Source: Synergistaceae bacterium (GTDB taxonomy: Bacteria; Synergistota; Synergistia; Synergistales; Synergistaceae). From it: a stretch of 63,555 nucleotides of DNA. The DNA is taken from assembly GCA_021372895.1 (NCBI GenBank), contig JAJFTP010000012.1:1-63555 (forward strand), written 5' to 3'. A model generated the notes under the pieces. It searched no databases, had not been told where the DNA came from, and saw only the letters and a program-made list of their open reading frames with translations. A program made the translations under genes and the position numbers. Each line of letters starts with the position of its first letter. Position 1 is the first letter of the stretch. This document shows, in pieces, positions 18,634-27,470 of the stretch.

Positions 18634-19299
18634 CTATGCCCAACCGTATTGGACAAGTTTATCCCATGTAAGAGAATTTTTCACCTCTGCATTGCCATCT
18701 TTGTCTGAAAATCTTGCGTCAAGGAAGCTTTTGACGAATTTACCTATCATGTCTGTCTCAATATTGACGTCATCGCCGGTCTTGAGCTCAGGAAGCGTCG
18801 TATTTGTAAGTGTGGTGGGAATTATCCCGGCTGAAAATGTACTTTCGTCCACGTGGATAACAGTCAGGCTTATCCCGTCGATCGCAACAGAACCCTTTGG
18901 AACTATGCCGGAGAGAATCTCAGGCGATGCGGCGAAGAAATATTTTCTTGTGTTCTGCTCCGCCTCTATCCTTACTATTTGTGCGGTCCCATCCACATGT
19001 CCAGCGACCAGATGCCCGCCAAGGCGTGAATCAAAACGCATGGCGCGCTCAAGGTTGACATGCGAGCCTCTTTTAAGACGACCCAATTTTGTTCTATTGC
19101 GCGTCTCCTCCATCATCTCAACGCTGAAGCCCTGTGCATCATAGCGCACAACTGTATTGCAAGCACCGGAAACCGAGACTGAATCACCGAGATGAAGCTC
19201 TGCGGCAATTTCCGGCGCAGATATATCCAGCTGCCACACATCGCCCTTCTGCTGTACGGCTGCAATTGTACCTACTGTTTCTATAAGTCCGGTGAACAT
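18634..19299 (-). CDS. ribE: Riboflavin synthase
   Basis: Dismutates two lumazine molecules to riboflavin. The 221 residues show the family start MFTGLIETVGTI and the two tandem lumazine-binding barrels, each with a G-H-x-V/D signature (LGGHLVAGHVDGTAQI in the first half-junction). The frame runs up to 19320, but AAAGGGGGTG lies before the ATG at 19299, which gives the canonical N-terminus. It overlaps the ribD stop by 19 bases. Confidence 0.95.
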   Translation of the reverse strand: MFTGLIETVGTIAAVQQKGDVWQLDISAPEIAAELHLGDSVSVSGACNTVVRYDAQGFSVEMMEETRNRTKLGRLKRGSHVNLERAMRFDSRLGGHLVAGHVDGTAQIVRIEAEQNTRKYFFAASPEILSGIVPKGSVAIDGISLTVIHVDESTFSAGIIPTTLTNTTLPELKTGDDVNIETDMIGKFVKSFLDARFSDKDGNAEVKNSLTWDKLVQYGWA

Positions 19300-20387
19300 G
19301 CAAGCACCCCCTTTATCCAAAGATCGTCCCCACAGTGGGAATATTGTATATTCTTAAGGCTTATTGAGTTTTCCATAAATGCAAATTCAAGCTGTTCGGT
19401 ATAATGTATGCCGTTGCCCATAAGTTTTGGTGCGATGAAAAGGGAGAACTCGTCAACTGAGCCGGAAGCAAAAAAAGCACTTGTAACCTTCGCTCCGGCC
19501 TCAACCATAAGATAGTTTACCCCTTTTTCACATAATTTCAGTAAAATTTGTTCAATTTGTCTGTCTCGTGCGGTATCTATTATTTCTACCTCCGCACCTT
19601 TGCCTCGAAAGAAATAGAGCCTTTCTTCCGGCGCTTCAGGGCCGGCAAAAAACAAAGTGTTGCCCGATTCCAATATCCTTGCATCCGGCGGTGTCCTTAG
19701 CATGCTGTCCAGCACCACTCTTAGCGGTGTCCTGCCTGGAGCGTTTCGGACAGAGAGCTCGGGATCGTCCGCAAGTATCGTTCCGATGCCTGTAAGTAAT
19801 GCATCGCTCTCAGCCCTTAGCATATGCACCTTTTCCCTGGACTCCGGCCCTGTGACCCACTTGCTGGAACCGTCTTCCAGCGCGATGTCCCCATCAAGAG
19901 ACGACGCGGACTTGACCATAACCCACGGACGCCCGACCGTCATCCTGCGGATAAAACCTCTGTTGATCCATCGGCATTGGTCTTCAAGTACACCCGTTGT
20001 TACCTCTATCCCCGCTTTATCCAGAAGTGTGACCCCTCCGCAGTTAACGACAGGGTTGGGATCCGTGATCCCTGCGACAACTCTGGAAACGCCATGCTCT
20101 ATAAGCATCTGCGCGCAAGGAGGTGTCTTACCATAGTGACAGCATGGTTCCAGGTTTACGTAAACAGTCGCACCGCGGACATCTCCGCCTGCGTCATCCA
20201 CAGCTGCGACCTCTGCATGAGGACCTCCGCAGTGCCTGTGCCATCCGCTTCCTATAATTTCTCCGTCTCTCACTATGACAGCACCTACCCTGGGGTTGGG
20301 GCTGGCCGATCCTGTGCCGCGCATTGCCAGGCTCAGCGCGATCCTCATATAATGTTCGTCTATGCGTCTTTGTTCAGCTTGTTTCAC
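19281..20387 (-). CDS. ribD: Bifunctional riboflavin biosynthesis deaminase/reductase
   Basis: Deaminates and then reduces the pyrimidine intermediate. The N-terminal deaminase shows the zinc site GGPHAEVAAVDDAG and NLEPCCHYGKTPPCAQML; the C-terminal part is the NADPH reductase (SSLDGDIALEDGSSKWVTG, VLDSMLRTP, LMVEAGAKVTSAFF). An open frame reaches 20447, inside uvrC. I prefer the GTG at 20387, preceded by AAGGTGAT, giving 368 residues. The uvrC stop lies 34 bases upstream, leaving no room for an FMN riboswitch, unlike many ribD-first operons. Confidence 0.94.
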   Translation of the reverse strand: MKQAEQRRIDEHYMRIALSLAMRGTGSASPNPRVGAVIVRDGEIIGSGWHRHCGGPHAEVAAVDDAGGDVRGATVYVNLEPCCHYGKTPPCAQMLIEHGVSRVVAGITDPNPVVNCGGVTLLDKAGIEVTTGVLEDQCRWINRGFIRRMTVGRPWVMVKSASSLDGDIALEDGSSKWVTGPESREKVHMLRAESDALLTGIGTILADDPELSVRNAPGRTPLRVVLDSMLRTPPDARILESGNTLFFAGPEAPEERLYFFRGKGAEVEIIDTARDRQIEQILLKLCEKGVNYLMVEAGAKVTSAFFASGSVDEFSLFIAPKLMGNGIHYTEQLEFAFMENSISLKNIQYSHCGDDLWIKGVLACSPDL

Positions 20388-20421
20388 CGCACGATCACCT
20401 TCTTTGTCATCTGCCTGCCTT

Positions 20422-21894
20422 TCAGTGGCTGTTTTTATCCGTATCATCTGACAGATGCTCTATTATTCTTCTTGCAAGAACAGGTCCTATGCCAGGCGTC
20501 GACGCAAGCTCCTCTTCCCGGACATCACGTATCGCCTTAGTGCTGCCGAATTTTGTGATGAGCTGTGCGGCCTTTGCCTTTCCTATGCCTGGAACGTCTT
20601 CCAGCCTGCTTCTGCGGAAATTCTTACCCCTTGCCGCCCTGTGCGAAGTTATTGCATAGCGGTGCGCCTCATCGCGAACACTCTGCAGCAGGCAAAGTAC
20701 CGGATCTGTATGTTCAAGCCTTAGAGGCTTGCTTTCTCCGACAATATATATTTCTTCAAACTCTTTAGCAAGCGATATTATCGGGATATTTGTCAGATCC
20801 AATTCCTGAAGCGCAGACAGCGCAAATTCAAGTTGGACAGCACCTCCGTCTATAAGAATAAGCTGCGGCATGGGTTCTTCGCCGTCTATGCAGCGTTTGT
20901 AGCGTCTCTTGAGCGTCTCTTTCATCGAACGAAAATCATCTATGCCGTCAACTGTCCTGATGTTGAAACGCCGGTAAAGAGATGTGTTTGGATAGCCCTG
21001 TTCAAAAACCACCACCACACCGACTGTTTCGTTTCCTGCCGTGTGCGATATGTCGAACCCGTCTATCCGCCACGGCAGCATGGGCAGTTTAAATGCCTTC
21101 TGCAGAGCGTTGAGGGTCTCCAAAAAGTTTTCTTTGCCGGTCGGAATATCAGGCATCGTATGGCGCTGACGGCTTACTCTCCATATAGCGCGGATCGTGT
21201 CCCGTAAACGCGCGGCTTCTTCAAAGGCAAGGCTTTGAGCGGCTTTGTCCATCCTCTTTCTGAGCCTTTCAACAAGCTCGGCCCCGTGGCCCTGCAGCAG
21301 CATCATTACATCTGCGACACGGTCCCTGTATTCATTCTCAGTACACAGACCGGCACACGGAGCAAGGCAGCGACCCAGTGAATACCTCATGCACGGCCTG
21401 TCTCTGTCCTGCGCGTCGATATCGGAAGAACAGGACCGCAGCGGCAGATAGCGCTCAATAAGTCTGAGCAGTTCGCGTACTTCTGCGACCCTGACATATG
21501 GACCGATATAGACAGATCCGTCATCCTGCTTATATCTTGTTACAGCTATTGTCGGGAATTTTTCGGAAGTGATCTTGATATAGGCGTACCTTTCGTTCAT
21601 TTTAAGGTCCACATTGAAAAATGGCTGATAGAGCTTTATCAGCCTGTTTTCCAGAATAAGCGCTTCAATTTCGGTCTCCGTACGTATAGTTGAGATATCA
21701 CAGATAGATCCTACAAGTTTCCTGAGCCTTGGAGAGGCAAATTTATCGGCATGCCTGAAGTAAGAGGAGACACGTCTTTTCAATGATTTTGCCTTGCCCA
21801 CGTAAATAATCATTCCATCTGAACCATGCATCAGATAGACTCCCGGTTTATCAGGAAAAGATCTTACGTGGCGCAATAATTCTTCTTTTGTCAA
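20422..21894 (-). CDS. uvrC: Excinuclease ABC subunit C
   Basis: Makes both incisions in nucleotide excision repair. Domains in order: GIY-YIG nuclease (PGVYLMHGSDGMIIYVGKAK, about 15-35), a cysteine cluster (CSSDIDAQDRDRPCMRYSLG), the UVR helix pair (KAAQSLAFEEAARLRDTI), the RNase H-like endonuclease (GFDISHTAGNETVGVVVVF) and tandem helix-hairpin-helix motifs (LEDVPGIGKAKAAQL, LASTPGIGPVLARRI). A TTG at 21894 behind AAAGGAT gives MTKEELLRHVRSFPD, the usual start; the longer frame to 21981 has no support. At 490 residues it is shorter than the about 600 of E. coli UvrC but has every domain. Confidence 0.95.
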   Translation of the reverse strand: MTKEELLRHVRSFPDKPGVYLMHGSDGMIIYVGKAKSLKRRVSSYFRHADKFASPRLRKLVGSICDISTIRTETEIEALILENRLIKLYQPFFNVDLKMNERYAYIKITSEKFPTIAVTRYKQDDGSVYIGPYVRVAEVRELLRLIERYLPLRSCSSDIDAQDRDRPCMRYSLGRCLAPCAGLCTENEYRDRVADVMMLLQGHGAELVERLRKRMDKAAQSLAFEEAARLRDTIRAIWRVSRQRHTMPDIPTGKENFLETLNALQKAFKLPMLPWRIDGFDISHTAGNETVGVVVVFEQGYPNTSLYRRFNIRTVDGIDDFRSMKETLKRRYKRCIDGEEPMPQLILIDGGAVQLEFALSALQELDLTNIPIISLAKEFEEIYIVGESKPLRLEHTDPVLCLLQSVRDEAHRYAITSHRAARGKNFRRSRLEDVPGIGKAKAAQLITKFGSTKAIRDVREEELASTPGIGPVLARRIIEHLSDDTDKNSH

Positions 21895-21912
21895 AAAAAT
21901 TATCCTTTCTGC

Positions 21913-21941
21913 GATTGCCCAAGCGCATATCTTGGTATAGG
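21913..21941 (+). promoter_or_regulatory. Probable cysS promoter
   Basis: In the 90-base divergent gap between uvrC and cysS the plus strand reads TTGCCC, 17 bases, TAGGAT, about 40 bases before the cysS start. The match to consensus is moderate. The coordinates are approximate. Confidence 0.35.
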
Positions 21942-21984
21942 ATAGCACAGTATGTCCCAATAAGCATTCAGGAGGTGCCATTCA

Positions 21985-23400
21985 ATGGCTCTTGTAGTTT
22001 ATAACGATCTTACGAGAAAAAAAGAGGCTTTTGATACTGTGGAAAAAGGCAAGGTAAGGTTCTATGTATGCGGGCCCACAGTGTATGACTATTTTCACAT
22101 CGGCAACGCACGCCCGTTTGTGCTGTTCGATGTCTTCAGACGCTACCTTGAAAGCTGCGGATATGAAGTAAAATATGTTCAAAATTTCACGGATATCGAC
22201 GACAAGATGATCAAACGAGCGAACGAGATGGGCATAACCGTATCGGAACTAGCTGAAAAATTCATCGCCGCCTATTACGAGGACGCCGACGCCCTTGGAA
22301 TCAAACGTGCGACGGTAAACCCGCGTGCCACCCATGAAATAGATGAGATCATAAAGATAGTCGGTATACTTGTTGAGAAAGGTCACGCCTATGAGGTTGA
22401 CGGTGATGTCTACTTTGATGTGGAGAGTTTTCCGGATTACGGCAAACTCTCCAAACAGAGCGTCGACGAGCTTCAGTCAGGTGCGCGCATAGAAGTTGAC
22501 GAGAGAAAGAAAAACCCGCTTGACTTTGCGCTGTGGAAAGCATGCAAACCAGGAGAACCTTTCTGGGAGAGCCCTTGGGGTCGCGGCCGTCCGGGATGGC
22601 ACATCGAATGCAGTGCTATGTCCACTAAATATCTGGGAGATACTATTGACATACACGGCGGCGGAAGCGATCTTATCTTCCCCCATCACGAGAATGAAAT
22701 TGCTCAGTCGGAGTGTGCCTTCGGCTGCCAGTTCGTCAAATACTGGCTCCATAACGCATATCTGATGATAGACAGGGAGAAGATGTCCAAATCTCTCGGC
22801 AACTTTAAGACTGTGCGGGATATACGCAAGATGTTCAATCCGCTTGTGCTGCGTTATTTCCTTATCAGCGCACACTACCGCTCGCCCATCAACTTTTCCA
22901 AAGAGGGGCTTGACCAGGCCCAGAGTGCACTTGAAAGGCTCAGCAACTCCTGTTCCGACCTCAAGTTCGCTCTTGCAAACCGTAAGCATGGAGAAAAGGA
23001 CGAGGAACTTACCGCTGCTGTTAAAAAAGCATCTGATGGCTTTAAAGAGGCGATGGACGACGATTTTAACACGGCTGGGGCGCTCGGTTCCGTTTTTGAT
23101 GCAGTCAGAGCAGTAAATGTCCACCTTACGGAGCATGACGATGCCGATATGTCCGGACTGAGGGCCGCCCTTGGTTTTCTGAACATGGCTGACAACATAC
23201 TCGGATTCTTCCCTGCCGAAGAAAAGAACAGTATGGAAGAATCCGAGATAGAGGTTCTTATTTTAGAACGTAACGAGGCAAGAAAGGCCAAGAACTTTGC
23301 ACGTTCGGATGAGATAAGGGATCAGCTTGCGTCTCGCGGGATCATCATTGAAGATACTCCGCAGGGAACTCGCTGGAAAAAGCAGCTGCAGTCTGTTTAA
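21985..23400 (+). CDS. cysS: Cysteine--tRNA ligase
   Basis: Class I synthetase charging tRNA-Cys. The 471 residues carry the HIGH-type motif in VCGPTVYDYFHIGNARPF (first zinc Cys included), the zinc ligands WHIECSAMS and GGGSDLIFPHHENEIAQSE, and the KMSKS loop (DREKMSKSLGNF, around 267-278), then the DALR anticodon-binding helices. AGGAGGTG precedes the ATG by seven bases. It is one of only two housekeeping-block genes on the plus strand, divergent from uvrC and convergent with glpX. Confidence 0.97.
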   Translation: MALVVYNDLTRKKEAFDTVEKGKVRFYVCGPTVYDYFHIGNARPFVLFDVFRRYLESCGYEVKYVQNFTDIDDKMIKRANEMGITVSELAEKFIAAYYEDADALGIKRATVNPRATHEIDEIIKIVGILVEKGHAYEVDGDVYFDVESFPDYGKLSKQSVDELQSGARIEVDERKKNPLDFALWKACKPGEPFWESPWGRGRPGWHIECSAMSTKYLGDTIDIHGGGSDLIFPHHENEIAQSECAFGCQFVKYWLHNAYLMIDREKMSKSLGNFKTVRDIRKMFNPLVLRYFLISAHYRSPINFSKEGLDQAQSALERLSNSCSDLKFALANRKHGEKDEELTAAVKKASDGFKEAMDDDFNTAGALGSVFDAVRAVNVHLTEHDDADMSGLRAALGFLNMADNILGFFPAEEKNSMEESEIEVLILERNEARKAKNFARSDEIRDQLASRGIIIEDTPQGTRWKKQLQSV

Positions 23401-23525
23401 AGCAGGATCAAAGTCCTGGCCTCCGCCACCGTCATCCACATGTTCACAGTAAAACTTGACTGCTCCAAAAAATGATCCAACTGCAGCCCCAATCGAGGTT
23501 TGAGTATTTAAGCTTAAAACTGTTT

Positions 23526-23573
23526 TTAAAAAAGCCGGTTTCAGGATTTTTTATTATTCCCTTGCCGGCTTCG
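23526..23573 (-). terminator. Terminator of glpX
   Basis: On the minus strand AAGCCGG (23565-23571) pairs with CCGGCTT (23532-23538), with inner AGG/CCT pairing, and is followed by a run of T. It lies past the glpX stop in the convergent gap with cysS. The rest of that gap (23401-23525) holds nothing I recognise. Confidence 0.7.
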
Positions 23574-23608
23574 AAACTTATCTGTTATATGCAAACGATA
23601 ATTATAAT

Positions 23609-24619
23609 TTAGAGGAACGATACCGAGGAAGAGGCTGCTCCGTATTTGATACCGCTGATCTCATCCAGTTTCTGGATATTGTGTATTGCGTCTATATAGC
23701 GTATTGTGCCGCTCTTAGCGCGCATTACCAAGGATGAAGTATACACAGCTTCTCCATCGTAACGGACACCCTTGAGCCAGTCTCCGTCAGTAACGCCAGT
23801 CGCCGCAAAGAACACGTTGTTTGATGAGACAAGGTCGTTAAGGTACAGTACTTTGTTGACATCCATCCCCTTCTCCTTGCATTTCTCACGCTCCTCGTCG
23901 TTGCGGGGCCATAGTTTGCACTGCATATTACCGCCGACACATTTCACCGCGCAAGCCGTTATTACTGCTTCCGGCGAACCGCCGATACCCATAAGAAGGT
24001 CGATACCGGAAAGAGGCTTGCACGTTGAAAGCGCGCCGGCGATGTCGCCATCCGGGATCAGGCGGATACGAGCGTGGATCTCGCGTATTTCTTTGATAAG
24101 TTCTTCGTGGCGTGGCCTGTCCAGTATTATTACTGTTACGTCCTCGACAGATTTTCTGAGCGCTTTTGCAACTGCTCTGATGTTATCTGTCGGGGTCGCT
24201 TCGATGTTGATAACATGAGCGGCAAACGGACCGGTAGCGATTTTGTTCATGTAAAAAATATGCTGGGGATTATACATCGTACCTCGATCTGCAAAAGCGA
24301 CTACGCTGACTGCGTTTGGAAGTCCCTGTGCCGTAAGGCGTGTTCCGTCAATAGGATCGACAGCTATATCGACCTGAGGATCGCAGCCGTCTCCAAGTTT
24401 CTCACCGTTGAATAGCATAGGCGCCTCGTCTTTCTCGCCTTCTCCGATAACGACCTTGCCATCCATGTGAACGTTGTTTAGCATGAAGCGCATAGCATTT
24501 ACAGCAGCTCCATCCACGCCGTTCTTGTCGCCCCGTCCCATCCATCGCCCGGCGGACATCGCCGCAGCTTCCGTAGCACGAACCATTTCAAGCGCCATGT
24601 TTCTGTCTGGTACAGCCAT
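23609..24619 (-). CDS. glpX: Class II fructose-1,6-bisphosphatase
   Basis: Hydrolyses fructose 1,6-bisphosphate in gluconeogenesis. The 336 residues show the lithium-sensitive phosphatase metal site: [11 protein letters not shown] and [14 protein letters not shown], then [10 protein letters not shown] and [18 protein letters not shown] near the active site. An in-frame TTG at 24625 exists, but GGAGGGG is seven bases from the ATG at 24619. It follows purB by about 40 bases and ends at a good terminator, so it closes an operon beginning upstream at tmk or earlier. Confidence 0.96.
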   Translation of the reverse strand: MAVPDRNMALEMVRATEAAAMSAGRWMGRGDKNGVDGAAVNAMRFMLNNVHMDGKVVIGEGEKDEAPMLFNGEKLGDGCDPQVDIAVDPIDGTRLTAQGLPNAVSVVAFADRGTMYNPQHIFYMNKIATGPFAAHVINIEATPTDNIRAVAKALRKSVEDVTVIILDRPRHEELIKEIREIHARIRLIPDGDIAGALSTCKPLSGIDLLMGIGGSPEAVITACAVKCVGGNMQCKLWPRNDEEREKCKEKGMDVNKVLYLNDLVSSNNVFFAATGVTDGDWLKGVRYDGEAVYTSSLVMRAKSGTIRYIDAIHNIQKLDEISGIKYGAASSSVSFL

Positions 24620-24660
24620 TTGCAACCCCTCCGAATTAAATTATTGGTCTTCAGACTATG

Positions 24661-25962
24661 TCAATTGCCTATTTCAGGGAATCTTTTGAATATCTCTTCT
24701 ATATGCTTTAAATAATAGCCTACATCAAACAAAGATTCCAGTTCTTTTGCCGTCATATTTTTTATTCTTCCGTCGGATTTAAGGAGCGTAAGCAGCGGGA
24801 TCTTTTCATTCCAGCATCGCATCGCATTGCTCTGAGTTATAGCGTAGGCATCTTCTCTGCTGAGGCCCTCTCTCTCTACAAGGGCGAGCAACACCCTTCC
24901 AGAAAAAAGGAGCCCCTTAGTGATCTCAATATTCTCTATCATTTTTTTGTCGTCAACTGCGAGACCGCTGACAACTCTGTCCATGACCTTCGCCATGTAG
25001 TGGATAAGATGGAACATATCAGGCCACATCACACGTTCGACGGACGAATGGCTTATATCACGCTCATGCCAGAGCGCTATGTCTTCGACAGCCGGAACGG
25101 TAAATCCCCGAAGAAGGCGTGCCATGCCGCACACCCGTTCACAGAGTATCGGATTCTTCTTATGGGGCATTGCCGATGATCCCTTCTGGCCTTTTTTGAA
25201 AGGCTCAAGCGCTTCAAGGACTTCGGTACGCTGCAGGTGGCGTATCTCAAGCGCAAGGCGCTCAAGCGATGCGCCGCAGATCGCAATGTCGGTGACCAGT
25301 CGCGCATGCCTGTCCCTCTGTATGACCTGTGTTGAGACCGGGTCAACGTCAAGCCCAAGAAGCTCACATACCCTTGCCTCTATTGAAGGCGGGCAGTTTG
25401 CATAGGTTCCCACAGCGCCTGAAAGCTTGCCAACCATCATTTCTTTTTTTGACTGAGAGAGCCTTTCTATGTCTCGCCCAATTTCAGCATAATGGTTGAG
25501 AAGTTTGAGCCCGAAACTGGTAGGTTCTGCGTGGATGCCGTGAGTCCTTCCCGCACATGGGGTATATCGGTACTGCCATGCCTTGGCTCCTACGGTACTG
25601 TGAAGTTTTTTCAGCTCTTCTATTATGACGGACATGCTCTCGCCAAGAAGGAGCGATGAGGCGGTATCTATCACATCACTGCTGGTAAGCCCTAGGTGGA
25701 TAAAACGGCCTGATTCCCCCACCGTCTCTGCTACGCTTGAGACAAACGCTATCACGTCATGCTGCGTGACTTCTTCTATCTCGTTTATGCGTTCTACGCT
25801 GAAGCCGGCCTTATCACAAATATTACTGAAATCCTGGTCAGGGATAACTCCTGCTTCATTCCAGGCACGACATGCCGTCAGTTCAACATCAAGCCAGCGC
25901 TGAAATTTGTTCTGGTCAGTCCATATAGATTTTATCTCCTTTGTTTCATAGCGCGGTATCAT
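24661..25962 (-). CDS. purB: Adenylosuccinate lyase
   Basis: Splits SAICAR and adenylosuccinate in purine synthesis. The 433 residues carry the fumarase/aspartase superfamily signature SSAMPHKKNPILCERVCGMA (around 262-281), the substrate-binding LGLTSSDVIDTASSLLL and the catalytic-histidine region CAGRTHGIHAEPTSFG. ATG at 25962 gives MIPRYETKEIKSIWTD, the usual N-terminus. Neighbours are the DUF4416 gene and glpX. Confidence 0.96.
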   Translation of the reverse strand: MIPRYETKEIKSIWTDQNKFQRWLDVELTACRAWNEAGVIPDQDFSNICDKAGFSVERINEIEEVTQHDVIAFVSSVAETVGESGRFIHLGLTSSDVIDTASSLLLGESMSVIIEELKKLHSTVGAKAWQYRYTPCAGRTHGIHAEPTSFGLKLLNHYAEIGRDIERLSQSKKEMMVGKLSGAVGTYANCPPSIEARVCELLGLDVDPVSTQVIQRDRHARLVTDIAICGASLERLALEIRHLQRTEVLEALEPFKKGQKGSSAMPHKKNPILCERVCGMARLLRGFTVPAVEDIALWHERDISHSSVERVMWPDMFHLIHYMAKVMDRVVSGLAVDDKKMIENIEITKGLLFSGRVLLALVEREGLSREDAYAITQSNAMRCWNEKIPLLTLLKSDGRIKNMTAKELESLFDVGYYLKHIEEIFKRFPEIGN

Positions 25963-25974
25963 CCGAGCACCTCC

Positions 25975-26544
25975 TCAAGTGCGGCTATGGTCCCTCTTCC
26001 AGTCCTCGCGGACGCATTCCAGCCAATCGTCATAAACTCCGCTTTTAAAATCAGGGAATGTATAAAAGAACCTTTCCCATTTGCCTTTCCTACGGCATAG
26101 CGTCACCTCGGCAAAGATCCCGTTCCTGAGGTATATTCTGTGAGCCTGTCCTTTTGTAGAGGCCAGCATCAGACTAGCTCCATCAAGAGCCCCCGGATCC
26201 AGGTTGACACGCCTGCTCTTGCCGGTTGCCCTTTCGATCTCACAGGTCTTCAGCTTCCAGTCCGGGAGTTTTGATAGGGGAAAAAGACCGGGATATGAAA
26301 AAAAACACCTGTCAAGTTCCGGTGCAATGTCTTCGTAATAATTCGTCCATATAAATGGTATGAGCCCGCTCTCCCGCTCAGGCTTGCCCCAGCTATCAGA
26401 CAGCATTTCTTTCAGTTTTCCGAACATTGCATCGTCTCCGCGCGGAATTAGAATGGCGAGGATTTTTTTTACGAGAGGATCCCGCGGATGCCGCCCCTCA
26501 CAGTCATGCAGAAGCAGGTCTTGTTTATTCGGTATTTCCTGCAT
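25975..26544 (-). CDS. DUF4416 family protein
   Basis: A 189-residue protein of the DUF4416 family, recognised by the aromatic PFIWTNYYEDIAPELDRCF (around 63-81) and the strongly conserved RRVNLDPGALDGASLMLAST plus AHRIYLRNGIFAEVTL. Function is unknown; members are found in anaerobes and often sit near purB or ftsY, as here. The frame opens further upstream (26592) but the ATG at 26544 fits better, overlapping the ftsY end by 20 bases. Confidence 0.88.
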   Translation of the reverse strand: MQEIPNKQDLLLHDCEGRHPRDPLVKKILAILIPRGDDAMFGKLKEMLSDSWGKPERESGLIPFIWTNYYEDIAPELDRCFFSYPGLFPLSKLPDWKLKTCEIERATGKSRRVNLDPGALDGASLMLASTKGQAHRIYLRNGIFAEVTLCRRKGKWERFFYTFPDFKSGVYDDWLECVREDWKRDHSRT

Positions 26545-27460
26545 CAAGCAGTGTCTCCACAAACGTCCTGGGATCAAAAAGCTGAAGGTCATCTACGCCC
26601 TCGCCAACCCCTACGTAGCGTATAGGCAATTTCAGTTTCTCTGCTATTGCAAGGATGATCCCGCCCTTGGACGTATTATCATATTTAGTGAGTATAACTC
26701 CTGTGATCGGCATGGCATTGCTGAAGGTTTCCGCCTGAATAAAACTGTTCTGTCCCGTTACCGAATCGAGAACTATGAGAACCTCTGCAGGGCCTTCAGG
26801 CAGCTCTCGCTTCACCACGCGATAAACCTTTGAAAGTTCTTCCATAAGGTTTGATTTTGTGTGCAGGCGGCCTGCAGTATCAGCAATTACAACATCATCC
26901 CCTGCAGCCTTTGCCGCCATGATGGCGTCGAACACGACTGCCGCGGCATCGCTGTACTGATTCTGCGCAACGACCCGTACCCCTGACCTTTCTCCCCATG
27001 CTTTAAGCTGCTCTATGGCGGCAGCTCTGAATGTATCAGCGGCAGCCATTATAACCTTTATTCCGCTGTTTTTAAGCTGAGCGGCAAGTTTACCCGCAGT
27101 TGTCGTCTTTCCGCTTCCATTGACTCCTATCATTATGACCACTGCCGGCCGATGCTCCAGATCCAGCGGTTTGCCCATCCCAGGTACAGACTCCAGCATC
27201 TCTATGAGAATCTCTTTAAACTTTGCGCGTAGTTCCGAAGCCCTTCCGATCCTGCCGTCAATGGCTGTCTGTTTCAGTTTTTCTATAAGCACTTCTGCGG
27301 TATCAATACCAACGTCTCCAAGGATCAGCTGTTCCTCAAGCTCATCCCAGAATTCCTCCGTAATAGGCTCGTCTGAAAAAAGGTTGGAGATACCCTGAGC
27401 CCATTTGTTGCTTGTTTTCTTAATTTTTTCTGTTAGGTTTTTCCATATCGGCATGTCCAT
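26525..27460 (-). CDS. ftsY: Signal recognition particle receptor FtsY
   Basis: GTPase that docks SRP-ribosome complexes at the membrane. The 311 residues contain the N-domain helices (about 5-95) and the SRP G-domain: G1 GVNGSGKTTTAGKLAAQL (around 113-130), DTFRAAAIEQLKAW, DTAGRLHTKSNLMEEL (G3), TKYDNTSKGG (G4) and VGVGEGVDDLQLFDP at the C-terminus. The N-terminal acidic A-domain is almost absent, as in many Gram-positive-like FtsY proteins. Confidence 0.96.
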   Translation of the reverse strand: MDMPIWKNLTEKIKKTSNKWAQGISNLFSDEPITEEFWDELEEQLILGDVGIDTAEVLIEKLKQTAIDGRIGRASELRAKFKEILIEMLESVPGMGKPLDLEHRPAVVIMIGVNGSGKTTTAGKLAAQLKNSGIKVIMAAADTFRAAAIEQLKAWGERSGVRVVAQNQYSDAAAVVFDAIMAAKAAGDDVVIADTAGRLHTKSNLMEELSKVYRVVKRELPEGPAEVLIVLDSVTGQNSFIQAETFSNAMPITGVILTKYDNTSKGGIILAIAEKLKLPIRYVGVGEGVDDLQLFDPRTFVETLLDAGNTE

Positions 27461-27470
27461 TTATACCCCG

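Noticed and set aside
17422-19144. Two long plus-strand frames (about 250 codons each)
   Set aside because: Both are antisense to ribBA and ribE, which have complete catalytic motifs.
20388-20421. FMN riboswitch upstream of ribD
   Set aside because: The gap after uvrC is only 34 bases and shows no RFN-like conserved segments.
22477-23136. 219-codon minus-strand frame
   Set aside because: Antisense to cysS, which has intact HIGH and KMSKS motifs and a strong ribosome site.
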